A DNA stretch of 44,791 nt from an uncultured Clostridium sp. (GCA_948467495.1 CAOKEO010000012.1:1-44791), one strand, 5' to 3'. Shown: positions 8,813-18,253, counted from the stretch's first letter. Program-made: numbers and translations. Notes: generated from the letters alone by a model not told the origin.

Positions 8813-8914
8813 TTTATTCTCCTTTTTTTACTTAATTCTAAAAATTATTTTACTATATTTATCTATTTTTCGCAATAGTTTTTACGAAAATATTTTCGTC
8901 TTTTGTAAAAAAAG

Positions 8915-9163
8915 GCTACCATTCACAGTTAAATTACTGGATAAAAAAAGCATCTTCTAAAAAATGTGAAAATCAAGCAAATATAGAGTAATCAAGTTAG
9001 AAACTTCTTAATTAATTATTGGGAAAGCGTTCAAGCTTGTCTTGGAAGGGTGCCAAAAAAAGGATTTAGAATTTCTGCGATGATTAACTTGCCCCAAGCT
9101 TGTCTGAAATTTTTTAAGGAGACGCTTTTCATCAATTAATTTTAGATAGCTGTAAGTAGTAAC
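8915..9163. repeat. Nested MITE-like repeat, long form, copy 1
   Basis: About 250 bp ending in imperfect inverted termini (CTACcATTCACAG at the left, GTAGTAAC at the right). Left arm reads TTAAATTACTGGATAA, right arm is the reverse complement of CTATCTAAAAT-type sequence, and a core of about 180 bp between them is nearly the same as in 31459..31709. The core has the same orientation in both copies while the arms are exchanged. No coding capacity. It fills the gap between the nuclease and the transfer operon. Confidence 0.8.
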
Positions 9164-9227
9164 AAAAAAAGAAAAATAATATAGAAAAATCCCTCTTTTA
9201 AACCAAAAATAACAGAAGTATCAATCA

Positions 9228-9294
9228 CGAACCTGTCCCAAAAAACACCACTAGGGATAATCGGTGCCTGTCCCAAAAAGCACCCAAAAAGCAC
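9228..9294. repeat. REP-like cluster of short repeats
   Basis: Several short units occur together: GAACCTGTCCCAAAAA, GGTGCCTGTCCCAAAAAG, CACCCAAAAAG and GCACCAAAAA. On the minus strand they read GGGACAGGCACC and GGGACAGGTTCG, a style seen in REP sequences served by RAYT transposases. No RAYT gene is in the window. Confidence 0.5.
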
Positions 9295-9334
9295 CAAAAA
9301 AATTGCCAAAAAGGTTCGTGTCCCCTTTTGGCAA
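9295..9334 (-). terminator. Terminator of the VirD4 operon
   Basis: TTGCCAAAA (minus strand) pairs with TTTTGGCAA around a loop containing GGGGACACGAACC, followed by seven T. It starts 11 bases after the VirD4 stop codon. Confidence 0.8.
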
Positions 9335-9345
9335 CCTTTGGCAAT

Positions 9346-11389
9346 TTATTCATCGATTGGTCCAAATAGCTCATCAAATTTGGCTTCTAATTCTTTTTGT
9401 AAATCATATACATCGTCATCACTATCTTGTGGTAACATTGGTGCCATATCTGTAACATCATCTAAATCTAATGATGGTTTTTCTTCTTTTGGTGATGGTT
9501 TCATTGTGTCTGATGTCGGTGTTTCCACTTCTTTTTCTTTTTTAACTTTTTCTTTTGTTTCTGCAAAGTCGTCTCCAAATAAGTCATCTAATGATTCTAC
9601 TTTTAAGTCTTGGGCTGCTTTTTCTTGGCCATCTTTTTCTTCTACATAAGGGTTATATGGATTATATTTTCTCCACACTCCTCTGTCTTTTTCTCCAATG
9701 TCATTATGATTAATTTCAAGTGGTGCCATTTTCTTGGCCATTGGATGTTTAAAGTAATAGAATTTTTTGGCTTTGACTGGCTTAATTCCTTTTTCATAAA
9801 TGATACAATCATCGTTATCCATTCTACGAAGTTCATCTGGAGTCATCAAAGCTCTTGCCATTACTTGGTCAGACACTGATTTTCCAGTTTTCCAGTTTTG
9901 CCTATCTCGGTTAATAGAGATACTGTCTCTTTCTATGGTTTTTTCTCCTAAAGCTTTGGAGAAATATTCTACTGTTTTATAAGAGTTACTTCCTAAAAAC
10001 ACATGTGTATCACAGTTACCCATAATAGTTTCATAAGATTTTTCATAAACTGCTTCTAATTGGTCTATGTTTTGTAAAATAACACTGAAAGATATTTTTC
10101 TACTTCTTGAAGTGGATATTTTTTTATCAAAGTCTGGTATTTTTCCTATGTTGGCAAACTCATCTAAGATAAAGAAGGTTTGTTCTTTTAATTTTCCTCC
10201 ATTTTGGTCTGCGTAGTCATATAATTGTTGTATCATTTGCGAAAAGAATATGGTTAATAAGAAATCATATGCTGTATGGGTGTCAGATGAAATAACATAC
10301 ACGGCTGTTTTCTTATTTCCTATTTCCTCAAAATCTATGGTATCAGTTGATGTTAGTTCCGCTATTTCTTTTGAGTCAAATTTACCTAATTTAGATTGTA
10401 ACGAACTTAAGATAGAACCATATGTTTTTTCTGGTGCAATTTCAATGGATTTATAATACATTCTAGCTGGATGGTCATAAGGTAATTGACTAATTAATTC
10501 TGTTAATAAATTGCTTCCACCTTTATTGTTAGCTGCTCTTACTAATTCTGCACAACTTGCTAAGTTTTGCTCTTCTTCTGGTCTGGTAGCAATTAAATAA
10601 TAAATTAATGCTTTTAATAACATTTCTGCCATATCATCCCAATAAGGATCTGATGTAGAACTATTTTCTGATTTTTGCCCTTTAATTACTGTATTAGCAA
10701 TAACGTCTACATCCAATTCAGATGCTATATGCATTAATGGATTATAGCCATCACTATATTGCGGTCTAACTAGATTTAATACTTTAATTTCATATCCTTG
10801 TTCCTTTAAATAGCCTGCTGTTCTGTCATATAGTTCTCCTTTTGGATCTGTAAATATATAAGAACCTAAACATTGGTAGGCATTTGGAATGGAGTAAGAT
10901 GCTGATTTACCAGAACCTGATCCGTCCAACTACTAATACATTGACATTTCCTCGTTTATCTACTGGCAAATAATGGTCTTCTGCTAATATGATACCTTTA
11001 TTTCTACTTAATATATGGTATTGTTCTCCTCTTTGACTCCAGTCACTAGAACCATGTTCTATATCTGAATATTCATTTTTAGGAGCTGACTTTACAAACC
11101 CTATAAAAAAGAATACAGAATAGAATATGGTGACTACTAACAAACTAGAAAAAAATGTGCTTCCTGCTCCTTGTGAAAATACATTTCCCAATGTTTCTAA
11201 TGGATGCATAATAGAAGAACCAAACGTATTGATAAATACTTCTAAATCCATCTTTCCTTCTAATCCTGCCATATGATAACTATAAGCGTAAGGCGAAACA
11301 AATACTATGGCTATAAATATCCATAGTATGGCAAATATAATAAAATTTTTCCTGTTTCTTTTAATCGCTCCTTCAATTTTATAGTTCAT
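9346..11389 (-). CDS. VirD4/TraG-type conjugal coupling ATPase, needs +1 frameshift at CGG
   Basis: Two frames join into a 680-residue type IV secretion coupling protein. The first frame has two N-terminal membrane helices (about 17-38 and 80-100) and runs to VDKRGNVNVLVVG; codon 156 is CGG and the frame stops four codons later. Skipping base 10924 gives VVGGSGSGKSASYSIPN, an intact Walker A. Walker B is FFILDEFANIGKIPDF, and an acidic, Lys-rich tail ends the protein. Coupling proteins bring a DNA-relaxase complex to the secretion channel. Two unknown genes precede it under a consensus promoter, but no relaxase, VirB4 or channel gene is near, so it looks like an orphan or remnant module. Confidence 0.88.
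10922..10924 (-). other. CGG +1 recoding site 2 (VirD4 Walker A)
   Basis: Coding strand GTT GGA CGG ATC; skipping C gives GTT GGA GGA TCA. The glycine restored belongs to the Walker A loop VGGSGSGKS. Confidence 0.75.
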
Positions 11390-11414
11390 AAAATCACCTT
11401 CTCTTTTGTGTTAG

Positions 11415-11720
11415 TTATTCACCGATTTCTAGTTCGTCATTTACTGATACTGATTGGCTAGCTTTCTCCTCAGCCTTTTGTTTCTTATATTCGTTTGTAT
11501 AGAAAACCATTCCGTATTCCAACTGTGTGCTAATAACCCCATTCATGATAGGTTTTTCTACTTTATTTTTGGCTTCTTTGTCTAATATTACAAATTCTTT
11601 TTCTCCATTTTCTCTTCCTCTTTGAAGTATAACACTAATATCGATACCTCTAACTTCTGTGGAATGATTTTTAGTTGCTGGATCACTCACTCTTTTTCCG
11701 TCCTTAGTTTTTATACTCAT
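11415..11720 (-). CDS. Hypothetical protein in the VirD4 operon
   Basis: 101 residues, soluble, not recognised. It has GGAG about 6 nt before the ATG. It starts with a basic stretch (MSIKTKDGKRVSDPATKNHS), contains a beta-rich middle (EVRGIDISVILQRGRENG) and ends acidic (SVNDELEIGE). It sits 25 bases upstream of the coupling-protein frame and 13 bases after the 174-residue gene, so all three share one transcript. A small accessory factor for conjugation is possible, by position only. Confidence 0.65.
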   Translation of the reverse strand: MSIKTKDGKRVSDPATKNHSTEVRGIDISVILQRGRENGEKEFVILDKEAKNKVEKPIMNGVISTQLEYGMVFYTNEYKKQKAEEKASQSVSVNDELEIGE

Positions 11721-11733
11721 AATAAACTCCTCT

Positions 11734-12258
11734 CTACTTACCTTCTACGACTTCAAATGCAAAATAAGATTTATATGGTTTTAACTTACATTTTCCTTTG
11801 ACCTCATTTGTTTTCTCATCAAAATAAAGCATTGGCTTTACCTCTTCTGTAGTTTCTGGATCTATAATAGATATTTGTCTTTTTAAATTAGGTGTGTACA
11901 TAACCTCTTTGTATTCCATTTCTTCTTCTGAATATAGCGTGTTAAATTTAAAAGGTGTTGGTTTTTTGGTGATTCTTATTTCATCGCCTAATAATAAACC
12001 TGAATTAATCACAACTTTATCTTGACCAAATGAAAGAATAACTAATTGGTTCCCATCTTTTTGTGGTTCTTCCACATAAAAAGTTTTTTTATTCAAGTTT
12101 TCTCCTACAATTGCTTCTGTATGATCTAATCTTTCTACTGTGTATTTAGGATATTCATCTAGGTATTCCTTTCTTGTTTTATTTACTTGATAAATAACTG
12201 TTTTCACTCCTTCTGGATCTGTTATACTAAAGTGTTTACCTTGAATTGTTCCTTCCAT
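11734..12258 (-). CDS. Hypothetical protein, first gene of the VirD4 operon
   Basis: 174 residues, no membrane helix or signal peptide, predicted beta-rich (MEGTIQGKHFSITDPEG..., VIYQVNKTRKEYLDEY, QLVILSFGQDKVVINSG). I do not recognise the family. It follows GAGGTG by 5 nt and a TTGACA-N17-TATAAT promoter by about 60 bases, so it opens the operon that ends with the coupling ATPase. Role unknown. Confidence 0.65.
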   Translation of the reverse strand: MEGTIQGKHFSITDPEGVKTVIYQVNKTRKEYLDEYPKYTVERLDHTEAIVGENLNKKTFYVEEPQKDGNQLVILSFGQDKVVINSGLLLGDEIRITKKPTPFKFNTLYSEEEMEYKEVMYTPNLKRQISIIDPETTEEVKPMLYFDEKTNEVKGKCKLKPYKSYFAFEVVEGK

Positions 12259-12321
12259 TTCTACACCTCTTCCTCCACTATTTTAACCCATAGCTTGTCA
12301 TTTGTTACAACACTATAATTA

Positions 12322-12350
12322 ATTATAGCGAAAAATGTGCGATTTGTCAA
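12322..12350 (-). promoter_or_regulatory. Consensus sigma-A promoter of the VirD4 operon
   Basis: TTGACA (12345..12350, minus strand), 17-base spacer, TATAAT (12322..12327): a perfect match. A constitutive-looking promoter is unusual for conjugation genes, which are normally kept silent. The remaining bases of 12259..12412 carry nothing else. Confidence 0.85.
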
Positions 12351-12412
12351 TACAAAATTTATGTAAATTTTCCGTCTGTAACTACTATTTTTTAAATGTT
12401 ATCTGCTAATTT

Positions 12413-13204
12413 TTACGAAGCCTTATTTCTTTTCATTTTAAGAAAGAAAATACCAGCTGCTAAAGTCATCAAACTAATGCCTATTATTATCATACCATTT
12501 GTTGTACCTGCCTTAGGCAATACTCCTTTCTTTACAGTTGTGTTACCATCTATATTTTTAACTGTATTGATATTCTTGCTCATCGTGTTTGTGGTTGTAT
12601 TTTTTCCTAAATTAGAATTTGAACTAGTACCAGTATTATGATTTTTATTACTTGTACTTGAATCCTGATTTGTACTGTTGTTTGGTTTTTTATTATCGGT
12701 TCCAGCATCTGGAATAGGTTTGGATGATTCTGCTACTAGCATAATATTTTGAGAAATACTATTTATTTTAAATGGTACCGTTCCATCTGCTATTACCATA
12801 TCTTTTAAAGATACTACTAAATTTGATTTATTTGCTTCTTTTACTTGAAAAGTCATTCTAAAAATCGTCTCATTATTTTTTCCTACACCACTTCTATCAA
12901 TCGCTATCTTTCCGTTTTCTTCATTAAATGCAGAACCATGTGAAGGTGTTTCCCATCCATTTTGTCCTTCCATCTTAACTAGGGTTAAACTATCTTTATC
13001 ATATTCCAAAGTTCCTCCAAACGAAATAACTCCTCTTTCAGATTGAATATTAGCTATCTTTACATCGACGGTAAATTCATCATTTTTACTAACTTGTGTT
13101 TTAGATGCCTCCATATTCACCTCGCAGCTAAATGCTGCATATACCCTTCCCATCATACAAACTATCAACATGAAGATTAAACTTAATACTACTATTTTCT
13201 TCAT
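12413..13204 (-). CDS. Sortase-anchored single-cohesin surface protein
   Basis: 263 residues: signal peptide 1-23 (ending VYAAF), one cohesin-like beta-sandwich about 25-155 (EFTVDVKIANI, GTLEYDKDSLTLVKMEG), a Ser/Thr/Asn-rich stalk about 160-225, then LPKAG at 229-233, a hydrophobic helix and the basic tail KMKRNKAS. Cohesins bind dockerins; LPxAG-type signals are cut by sortase and joined to the wall. The gene starts 22 bases after the dockerin gene on the same strand with GGGAGG 8-9 nt ahead, so the two are one operon and likely bind each other at the surface. A Ca-independent carbohydrate-binding sandwich is the alternative fold reading. Confidence 0.8.
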   Translation of the reverse strand: MKKIVVLSLIFMLIVCMMGRVYAAFSCEVNMEASKTQVSKNDEFTVDVKIANIQSERGVISFGGTLEYDKDSLTLVKMEGQNGWETPSHGSAFNEENGKIAIDRSGVGKNNETIFRMTFQVKEANKSNLVVSLKDMVIADGTVPFKINSISQNIMLVAESSKPIPDAGTDNKKPNNSTNQDSSTSNKNHNTGTSSNSNLGKNTTTNTMSKNINTVKNIDGNTTVKKGVLPKAGTTNGMIIIGISLMTLAAGIFFLKMKRNKAS

Positions 13205-13225
13205 ACCTTTTTCCTCCCACTATTT

Positions 13226-16200
13226 TCATTTTATCTCCATCAAATCAATCAGTACTAATTTTACTTGTGCTAAATCATTAATCGTAACTTCTCCGTCGCC
13301 ATCTACATCTGCTGCTTGTAATCTAGTTCCTTGTAATGGTTCTATTTCAATAATATGTAATTTTATCTTTGCTAAGTCATTGATGGTAATCTCTCCGTCA
13401 CCATCTGTGTCACCAATTACAATAAGAGTATATTGTAAATTCTCTCCTACTTTTAATAGAGTATCTGTTGTAATCAATTCATCTTCTTCTAGCGTTTTTC
13501 CTTCTGAATTCACAAATACCATTTTTTGTTCTGTTTTTATGTTTTGTTTGAATTGATTAACAGTTGTGTTTGGCGCAATTCTTGAAATGTATTTTTCTTG
13601 TATTTGATATCTTTCAGAAGCAATTCCTTCTGTTTGTTCTGGAATGCTTGGTTTATTTGGTGTGCCTGGATTCTCTGGGTGTTCTGGTTCATTTGGTCTA
13701 TCTGAATTATCTGGTTGTTCTGGCTGACTTGGTCTATTTGAATTATCTGGGTTATCTGGCTGCTCTGGTTGAATTGGTCTATCTGGTTCCTCTGGTACAG
13801 TTGGTTTATCTGGTTGTTCTGAATCTTCTGGCTGCTCTGGTTTTTCTTCTTTTGTAGTATCTTCATATAAGTTAAACATACTAGCTGCAATAAAGCTTAG
13901 TGAAGAAGATGCTGCTTGTGTCTCTTTTCCTACTATTTTTATATATTGAGCTTGTGTAGCCTTAAAATCAACACGTTTCCTATCCATGTTATATGCCCAA
14001 TCAGTGCTTGGAACCACTTCTGTCCAATTTTCACCATCCATACTAACCGAAATGACTGCATTTTTTATTTTTCCATTTCCCCCTTGTACTGGGAAATATT
14101 CTAAAGATGTTAAATATTTTGGTTCATCTAATTGAATGGTAATGTATTTTTCTTTATCACTTCCATTCCAAGCAGAATGCCAATTGGTATTGATATTTCC
14201 ATCAATTACATTTTTGGCATGTCTCCCTTGTGCCGTTGCTTCTGTTGAAACACCTTGGATGGATAAATGAGAAATTGGAATATATTTTCTATTATCTGGT
14301 TCATTATTTTCTGTGAAAGTATAAGTTGCACTATTTTCACTTGCTAGATGTACTCCTGTTGCACCCACATGAACCATTACCGTTTTATCTCCTGTCAAAT
14401 CTGGTTGTTCTTTTTCATAGGAAGTCCATTGATCTTCTTCTCTATATTTCCATTGCATAGCATTGGTTGCCCCCATTAATTTATTTTCTAAATCATTGGC
14501 ATATAAGATAGCTGGTAACCCTTCTGATTCTTTTATATCAATTTTGTATAAGTTGTTTTCCTCATAATTGACACCAACAATATGCACATAAATATCATTT
14601 TCAGAAGTAATACTGTTAATTTCTTGTTGCGTTAAAGTCCATTTATGTTCTTCTTCTGCTGTAAAGGAAACTTCTTTCCATGTTTGTTTTCCATCTATAC
14701 TATAATCCCAACGAATGCCATTATTATCAAAACGGTTAGCTAATACAATCTTGCCAGCATTTTCTCCATCAAATGAGAAAGTAGCAATGGTTTTATCTAA
14801 TTTCCCTAATAAGTAATTCGCTTCTACTCTTGTAAGAGATGGTTGATAAACATAGTATTTATCAGCCGTATTATTAGGAAGAGTACTTCCTTCGGTTAAA
14901 ATTCTGGTTTGTAACAATGTAAATTGATAAGAATTTTCTATACTTGTTAATTTTGGCTTAATTAAATTGGTTAGGTGTTGCATTGGTAATGGAAAACATT
15001 TTAAGTTTTCTGCTAGTTCTTCGGCTAATTCATAATATTCGTTTTCTGTCTTTTTTTCATTGGCATTATATACATTAATCAAGCCATACCATGCATCTAT
15101 ATTAAAAGGTTGTATGGCTAATGCTTTTCTATAAAATTCCTCTTGCTTTTTTAAATCATCTGCATAAGATTCCGCTATCATAATCGTTTCTTCACATTTT
15201 GTTAGATTGTCATAGTCATTGATTGCTTCTTGTGCTAATGCCATATATACGACTGAATAACCTCTACTGTAACTAGCATTTCCCCAACTTAGTAGCATTC
15301 TTTCACCTTTTTCTGATAAGGTCCATCCACTCACATCATTATCGATATTCCAATAACCCTTTCCTTGTGCATCCATGGTATAATATAAAAGTGCTGCATG
15401 TCCTGGTTGACCGATAACGGTTGCTGGTATTCCATGTGTTGCACGTATATTGGAACCACTTTTTGAGATACCTCCACAAACGGCTCCTGTTCCAAATTTG
15501 TTTCTAAAATTCATCCATACTTTATACAATTTATAATCTGAATTTCCTTTTGTTACAGATATTTGATAACTTGGATTATTTTTTCCTCCTGGTATCGTAT
15601 AGACTAAATCAAATAATCCTGTTTTAGCTTCATCTGTTGTTTCTTTCTTAGCAGCAAATAATTCATTAAAATAGTTCTTATTATTCTCATCATAATAAAC
15701 TTCATTTTGATAATTTGGCCACACATAAGCAATATGTGGATGAGGTGTCAACCAATTGGTGTTTCCCGTTTCATCTATCTTTGTTTGAACATACGCATTT
15801 AACCATAAAATTTCTTCATCATCTATATGATTATTCATAATAAAACGCATTTCTTCTACTTCTAAAGCTTCAAACCATTTTGTGTAATCGATATTATCAT
15901 TTACCTTTAGTTTCCCATTTTTATATAAATATTTATAGATAGCATAACGTCTAAGGGCATCTGATTGATTTTCCTTCATACTTGATTGCATCCATAATCC
16001 AACTGTTTGCGAATGAGTTAAAGAAAGACTAATCGCCATTTTTTTATATAAATATCCTGTTGTCATATTGGTTGGACACAATGGATTATTAATACGTTCG
16101 TTATTAATAAAGTCACTACTATATTCATCATAAAGTCTAGAAAGTTGTGTTAAGGAATTGTAATAACTTCCTCCCTCTGGTGTTCCCCCTAATACATATA

Positions 16201-17047
16201 AACGTAAATTTTCAACATCATTTATTAGCCACGAAAATACTTGTTTATTTTTTTCACTTTCCTTGATAAATCTTGTTAAGGCATATTCTCCAGCATTTTT
16301 AATAAGTTTTCTTTGAAGAATCGTTAATTCATACTCTTGATTGGTTAAATCTGCATTAGTAAATTGTGTTTTAATCTTTTTATCTAATTTTTCTATACTT
16401 GGTACCAGTTCTGATGCTTCCTCTTTGTAATTAGCAGTGATTAATTTAGCATCAGCATAAACAGCATGGTCATTTCCATTTGCCCCATTGTCATTAGCAT
16501 ATAATTTTAAATATTTAACATCTTTAATAGGGATTTTAATAAAAGTGGCATTGTCTCCTGCCTTCTTAACAGCTGGTTCACTTTCTGTTTTTAAATCCCA
16601 ATTGTTTCCGTCTGTTGAGGTATAAATATAAAATTTGACCCCATTGCTAGAACTAGCTGCCGTCTTGTTTAAACCAATATAAGCAGTAAAATAGTCATAT
16701 TGATTATATTGTGTTAAATCATATACGACTGTTGAAGTGGCATGTGCCCATATTCCTTTTTCAAATTCGTAATAAGCTCCTTCTACCTTTACTGAAAGCA
16801 AACTACCATTGCTTGCTTGATTCATCGTAAGACTTCCCCATCCTACTTTTGATTGTTCTTTCACATAGGGAATATCGGATAAATAGCAATATTCCTTTTC
16901 TATTGAATCATTAGCTGAAACTACAAAAGGTCCTTTTTGCATTTGCCCTTGAGCGAATAAAAATATAATTAATAAAGAAGCAAAACAAATTATTATTTTG
17001 TATAAGAATTTTGTCTGACTTTTTTTATCTTTCATATTTTTTTTCAT
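13226..17047 (-). CDS. Large secreted dockerin protein with NPCBM, transglutaminase-like and discoidin regions
   Basis: 1273 residues from the ATG at 17047, preceded by GGAGG; the longer reading to 17077 has no ribosome site. Order: signal/anchor helix about 13-35; NPCBM-like sugar-binding module (IWAHATSTVVYDL, VKFYIYTSTDGNNW); long helical region; a core with GAVCGGISKSG and GQPGHAALLYY, a Cys-His pair suggestive of a transglutaminase/papain-like enzyme; beta modules; a discoidin (F5/8 C) domain (IDGNINTNWHSAW); a Pro/Glu/Gln linker with PEQPDN repeats; and a C-terminal dockerin with two calcium loops, DTDGDGEITINDL and DVDGDGEVTINDL. It probably attaches to the cohesin partner encoded next. 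Substrate unknown. Confidence 0.85.
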   Translation of the reverse strand: MKKNMKDKKSQTKFLYKIIICFASLLIIFLFAQGQMQKGPFVVSANDSIEKEYCYLSDIPYVKEQSKVGWGSLTMNQASNGSLLSVKVEGAYYEFEKGIWAHATSTVVYDLTQYNQYDYFTAYIGLNKTAASSSNGVKFYIYTSTDGNNWDLKTESEPAVKKAGDNATFIKIPIKDVKYLKLYANDNGANGNDHAVYADAKLITANYKEEASELVPSIEKLDKKIKTQFTNADLTNQEYELTILQRKLIKNAGEYALTRFIKESEKNKQVFSWLINDVENLRLYVLGGTPEGGSYYNSLTQLSRLYDEYSSDFINNERINNPLCPTNMTTGYLYKKMAISLSLTHSQTVGLWMQSSMKENQSDALRRYAIYKYLYKNGKLKVNDNIDYTKWFEALEVEEMRFIMNNHIDDEEILWLNAYVQTKIDETGNTNWLTPHPHIAYVWPNYQNEVYYDENNKNYFNELFAAKKETTDEAKTGLFDLVYTIPGGKNNPSYQISVTKGNSDYKLYKVWMNFRNKFGTGAVCGGISKSGSNIRATHGIPATVIGQPGHAALLYYTMDAQGKGYWNIDNDVSGWTLSEKGERMLLSWGNASYSRGYSVVYMALAQEAINDYDNLTKCEETIMIAESYADDLKKQEEFYRKALAIQPFNIDAWYGLINVYNANEKKTENEYYELAEELAENLKCFPLPMQHLTNLIKPKLTSIENSYQFTLLQTRILTEGSTLPNNTADKYYVYQPSLTRVEANYLLGKLDKTIATFSFDGENAGKIVLANRFDNNGIRWDYSIDGKQTWKEVSFTAEEEHKWTLTQQEINSITSENDIYVHIVGVNYEENNLYKIDIKESEGLPAILYANDLENKLMGATNAMQWKYREEDQWTSYEKEQPDLTGDKTVMVHVGATGVHLASENSATYTFTENNEPDNRKYIPISHLSIQGVSTEATAQGRHAKNVIDGNINTNWHSAWNGSDKEKYITIQLDEPKYLTSLEYFPVQGGNGKIKNAVISVSMDGENWTEVVPSTDWAYNMDRKRVDFKATQAQYIKIVGKETQAASSSLSFIAASMFNLYEDTTKEEKPEQPEDSEQPDKPTVPEEPDRPIQPEQPDNPDNSNRPSQPEQPDNSDRPNEPEHPENPGTPNKPSIPEQTEGIASERYQIQEKYISRIAPNTTVNQFKQNIKTEQKMVFVNSEGKTLEEDELITTDTLLKVGENLQYTLIVIGDTDGDGEITINDLAKIKLHIIEIEPLQGTRLQAADVDGDGEVTINDLAQVKLVLIDLMEIK

Positions 17048-17082
17048 GACAAATCCTCCATTTCTCTTTATTTCCATTTATC

Positions 17083-17111
17083 ATTATACCACATTTTATA
17101 CATTATGTAAA
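17083..17111 (-). promoter_or_regulatory. Promoter of the dockerin-cohesin operon
   Basis: TTTACA (17106..17111, minus strand), 17-base spacer, TATAAT (17083..17088), about 35 bases before the chosen ATG at 17047. Confidence 0.8.
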
Positions 17112-17142
17112 TATTTTCCGTCTATTTTGTTGGTTTTTCGGT

Positions 17143-17225
17143 GACTATTCAGAGGTGATGTATTTCAATTAGAAAGCTTCTATCTTTTTTATTGCCAAAA
17201 AACAAGACGTCTGAATTATTACGTT
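17143..17225. repeat. MITE-like repeat, second family, copy 1
   Basis: About 80 bp running from GTGACTATTCAGAGG to ACAAGACGTCTGAATTATTAC. The ends are inverted repeats of the form GTRAC-N-ATTYAGA. Relatives lie at 31735..31787, on the opposite strand at 37932..38000, and as a half copy at 18347..18383. Non-coding. Confidence 0.65.
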
Positions 17226-17265
17226 TTTTGTAACGTTTCAGAGATACTACATTTTTTCCTGAACG

Positions 17266-17303
17266 TGAAAAAATAGCTAGAAATTTACTTTCTAGCTATT
17301 TTC
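17266..17303 (-). terminator. Terminator of the DnaJ-like gene
   Basis: AAAATAGCTAGAAA and TTTCTAGCTATTTT form a 14-bp stem around a 5-nt loop, followed on the minus strand by T residues. It lies 60 bases past the stop. Confidence 0.8.
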
Positions 17304-17362
17304 AATTTATTCTTTTTATCTCTAATTAAGAACTTCGTTTTAATTTTTCAGAACCAACAGGA

Positions 17363-18253
17363 TTATAAGATTTCTTCCCTTCTAGGATTAAAGTTTGATA
17401 TTTCATTTAATTTCTCAAACATCATTTTTTCTTGTTCTGTTAAATGTTTTGGTACTACAACTTTAATTTCTGCAATTAAATCTCCTCTTATACCATTTTC
17501 ATACTGATATCCTTTACCAGGAATTTTAATTCTTTCTCCACTTTGAATTCCTTGTGGGATATATATTTGGGTTTCATCATCAATAGAAGTTACACTTGTC
17601 CTAGCCCCTAAAGCAGCTTCCCAAGGTGTTAATAATAAATCGGTATAGATATCGCACCCTTTTAATTTGAATGACTTACTATCTTCTATCTTAATTTTTA
17701 TCAATAAGTCTCCGTTTTTTCCTCCATTTTTTCCTACTTTTCCTTGTCCTATTAGGCGAATCTTTTCTCCATTTTGGATTCCTTGTGGAATTGTAACTGT
17801 CAATTTTCTTATTTTTCCTTCTGCTGTTCTAAAAGATATTATTTTTTCCATTCCATAAAATGCCTCTTGAATACTAATGTTAATCTGTGTTTCAATATTT
17901 TCTCCTTTTATAGCAGCATTTTTGTTTGTTATTTTTACGCCTTTTTTCTCTTGCTCGATATTTCCCAAAAACATATTAACAATAGAATCTTTTTCTCCTT
18001 TCCCTGAAAAAGCCCTTTGACTTTTCCTGAAATGAGAATTCCAAATTCTATCATATTTTTTCTTAGAAGCTGGCACTGATAATGTTTTATAAGCTTCATT
18101 GATATCTTTTATTCTTTCTTCTGCTAATTGGTCTCCCACGTTTAAATCGGGGTGATACTTTTTAGCTGCTTGTCGATAAGCAATTTTTATTTCTTCAATC
18201 GAAACATGACTTGTTTCTAAATCTAACATTTTATAATAATTCTTAAAAACCAT
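17363..18253 (-). CDS. DnaJ/CbpA-like co-chaperone without zinc domain
   Basis: About 296 residues. J domain at the N-terminus (NYYKMLDLE...AAKKYHPDLNVGDQ) with the HPD triad that stimulates Hsp70 ATPase, a linker, then two beta substrate-binding domains (TVTIPQGIQNGEKIRLIGQG and QIYIPQGIQSGERIKIPGKG). The four CxxCxGxG repeats of true DnaJ are absent, so it is a type II J protein such as CbpA. Two ATGs are possible; GGAGG overlaps the first (18262) and lies 9 nt before the second (18253), which I choose. Not linked to dnaK here, which supports a specialised or stress role. Confidence 0.9.
   Translation of the reverse strand: MVFKNYYKMLDLETSHVSIEEIKIAYRQAAKKYHPDLNVGDQLAEERIKDINEAYKTLSVPASKKKYDRIWNSHFRKSQRAFSGKGEKDSIVNMFLGNIEQEKKGVKITNKNAAIKGENIETQINISIQEAFYGMEKIISFRTAEGKIRKLTVTIPQGIQNGEKIRLIGQGKVGKNGGKNGDLLIKIKIEDSKSFKLKGCDIYTDLLLTPWEAALGARTSVTSIDDETQIYIPQGIQSGERIKIPGKGYQYENGIRGDLIAEIKVVVPKHLTEQEKMMFEKLNEISNFNPRREEIL

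Noticed and set aside
13537-13890. Gln/Asn-rich open frame and its plus-strand mirror
   Set aside because: Frame shadow of the PEQPDN-type linker repeats of the dockerin protein.
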